Source: Sulfurimonas sp.
GTDB taxonomy: Bacteria; Campylobacterota; Campylobacteria; Campylobacterales; Sulfurimonadaceae
DNA: 50,591 nt
Direction of reading: 5' to 3'
Assembly: GCF_028694605.1 (NCBI RefSeq)
Contig: NZ_JAQVKP010000016.1
Span: 1-50,591, forward strand
Numbering within the stretch: position 1 is the first letter of the stretch; each line of letters opens with the position of its first letter. A program made the position numbers and the translations under genes. Shown in pieces: positions 50,467 through 50,591 of the stretch. The notes beneath the pieces were generated by a model, which worked only from the letters and a program-made list of their open reading frames with translations, was not told the origin of the DNA and did not search any database.

Positions 50467-50591
50467 TCAACTTTCGCACATAAAACCCAGCTCTTTTTTG
50501 GTGTAAGCACCGATAACAGCGACAAGATGTTGTAATTCCTTTGAAGTCTTGAGATTTTTATGGATATTGGCTATGTTGGTAAGGATTTGTA
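50467..50591 (-). CDS. C-terminal end of an unknown gene, cut by the window edge
   Basis: An open frame enters from the right edge on the minus strand and ends at TGA (50467-50469), giving a coding-like 40-residue tail ending ELQHLVAVIGAYTKKELGFM then CES. It does not overlap another gene, and cheZ follows 151 bases later. Family not recognised. Confidence 0.5.
   Translation of the reverse strand, partial: QILTNIANIHKNLKTSKELQHLVAVIGAYTKKELGFMCES

Noticed and set aside
50316..50525. Upstream extension of cheZ (70 extra residues)
   Set aside because: The sequence is not CheZ-like, overlaps the end of another probable gene, and a good ribosome site precedes the ATG at 50315.
1..50591. CRISPR arrays, tRNA or rRNA genes, riboswitches, complete insertion sequences
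   Set aside because: The intergenic spaces are short and I found no regular repeat-spacer pattern, tRNA-like cloverleaf with CCA/T-loop, or intact transposase; a covariance-model search (tRNAscan, Infernal) would settle the RNA part.

Overview
The window looks like a chromosomal segment of a Campylobacterota (epsilonproteobacterial) species, most like Sulfurimonas or a close relative. The evidence is AT-rich DNA, epsilon-type gene content (BioV, a CheZ of the Helicobacter kind, an SdhABE-type succinate dehydrogenase, a COG3400 TrkA-like protein) and gene order. As I recall them, aroB-mscS-mtaB-ftsH-like matches the Helicobacter pylori HP0283-HP0286 neighbourhood, and fliP-glmU-coaBC-uppS-peptidase-lptF-truA resembles Campylobacter jejuni Cj0820-Cj0827. 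The assignment is inference from content; no rRNA or tRNA gene is visible.

Layout. 1-4.8 kb: a C-terminally truncated PAS-GGDEF gene, ychF, and a minus-strand operon coding for a CheY-like receiver, a CheC-type phosphatase and an intact PAS-GGDEF diguanylate cyclase. 4.8-8.8 kb: psd, truD and thiL on the minus strand, divergent from a membrane protein with a degenerate GGDEF domain. 8.9-12.6 kb: sdhA-sdhB-sdhE, a non-classical succinate:quinone oxidoreductase or fumarate reductase. 12.6-14.9 kb: a small accessory patch with three REP-like hairpins, a broken REP-associated transposase (RAYT), an orphan gene behind a sigma54-like promoter, a GNAT acetyltransferase and a one-TM protein. 14.9-27.1 kb: a long minus-strand block running motA-motB-fliP-trmA-trkA-like-transglycosylase-aroB-mscS-mtaB-ftsH-like-bioV-mog. 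27.3-36.3 kb: glmU, an HDOD gene, a lipoprotein, a double CDGSH protein, a pentaheme cytochrome under a perfect CRP/FNR-type box, then the overlapping plus-strand operon coaBC-uppS-pilD-lptF-truA. 36.3-41.5 kb: a 7TMR-DISM/GGDEF gene interrupted by one in-frame TGA, an unknown protein, glyS and a superoxide reductase. 41.6-50.6 kb: a NIT-CZB chemoreceptor, a four-gene phosphorelay/c-di-GMP operon, a remnant of a second NIT receptor, cheZ and the tail of an unknown gene.

How the genes fit together. Two themes dominate. One is motility and signalling: PomAB-like stator genes, FliP, CheZ, CheC, CheY, a chemoreceptor, seven receiver/kinase/c-di-GMP proteins. Of six GGDEF-type domains only one has an intact canonical active site and full length. 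The other is anaerobic or respiratory metabolism and redox defence: SdhABE, the FNR-box cytochrome, superoxide reductase and the CDGSH protein. The points most worth a second look are the FNR boxes, the protease-dead FtsH homologue, the single-codon interruption of the 7TMR-DISM receptor, the RAYT/REP wreck, the NIT-receptor scar and the sigma54-linked orphan.
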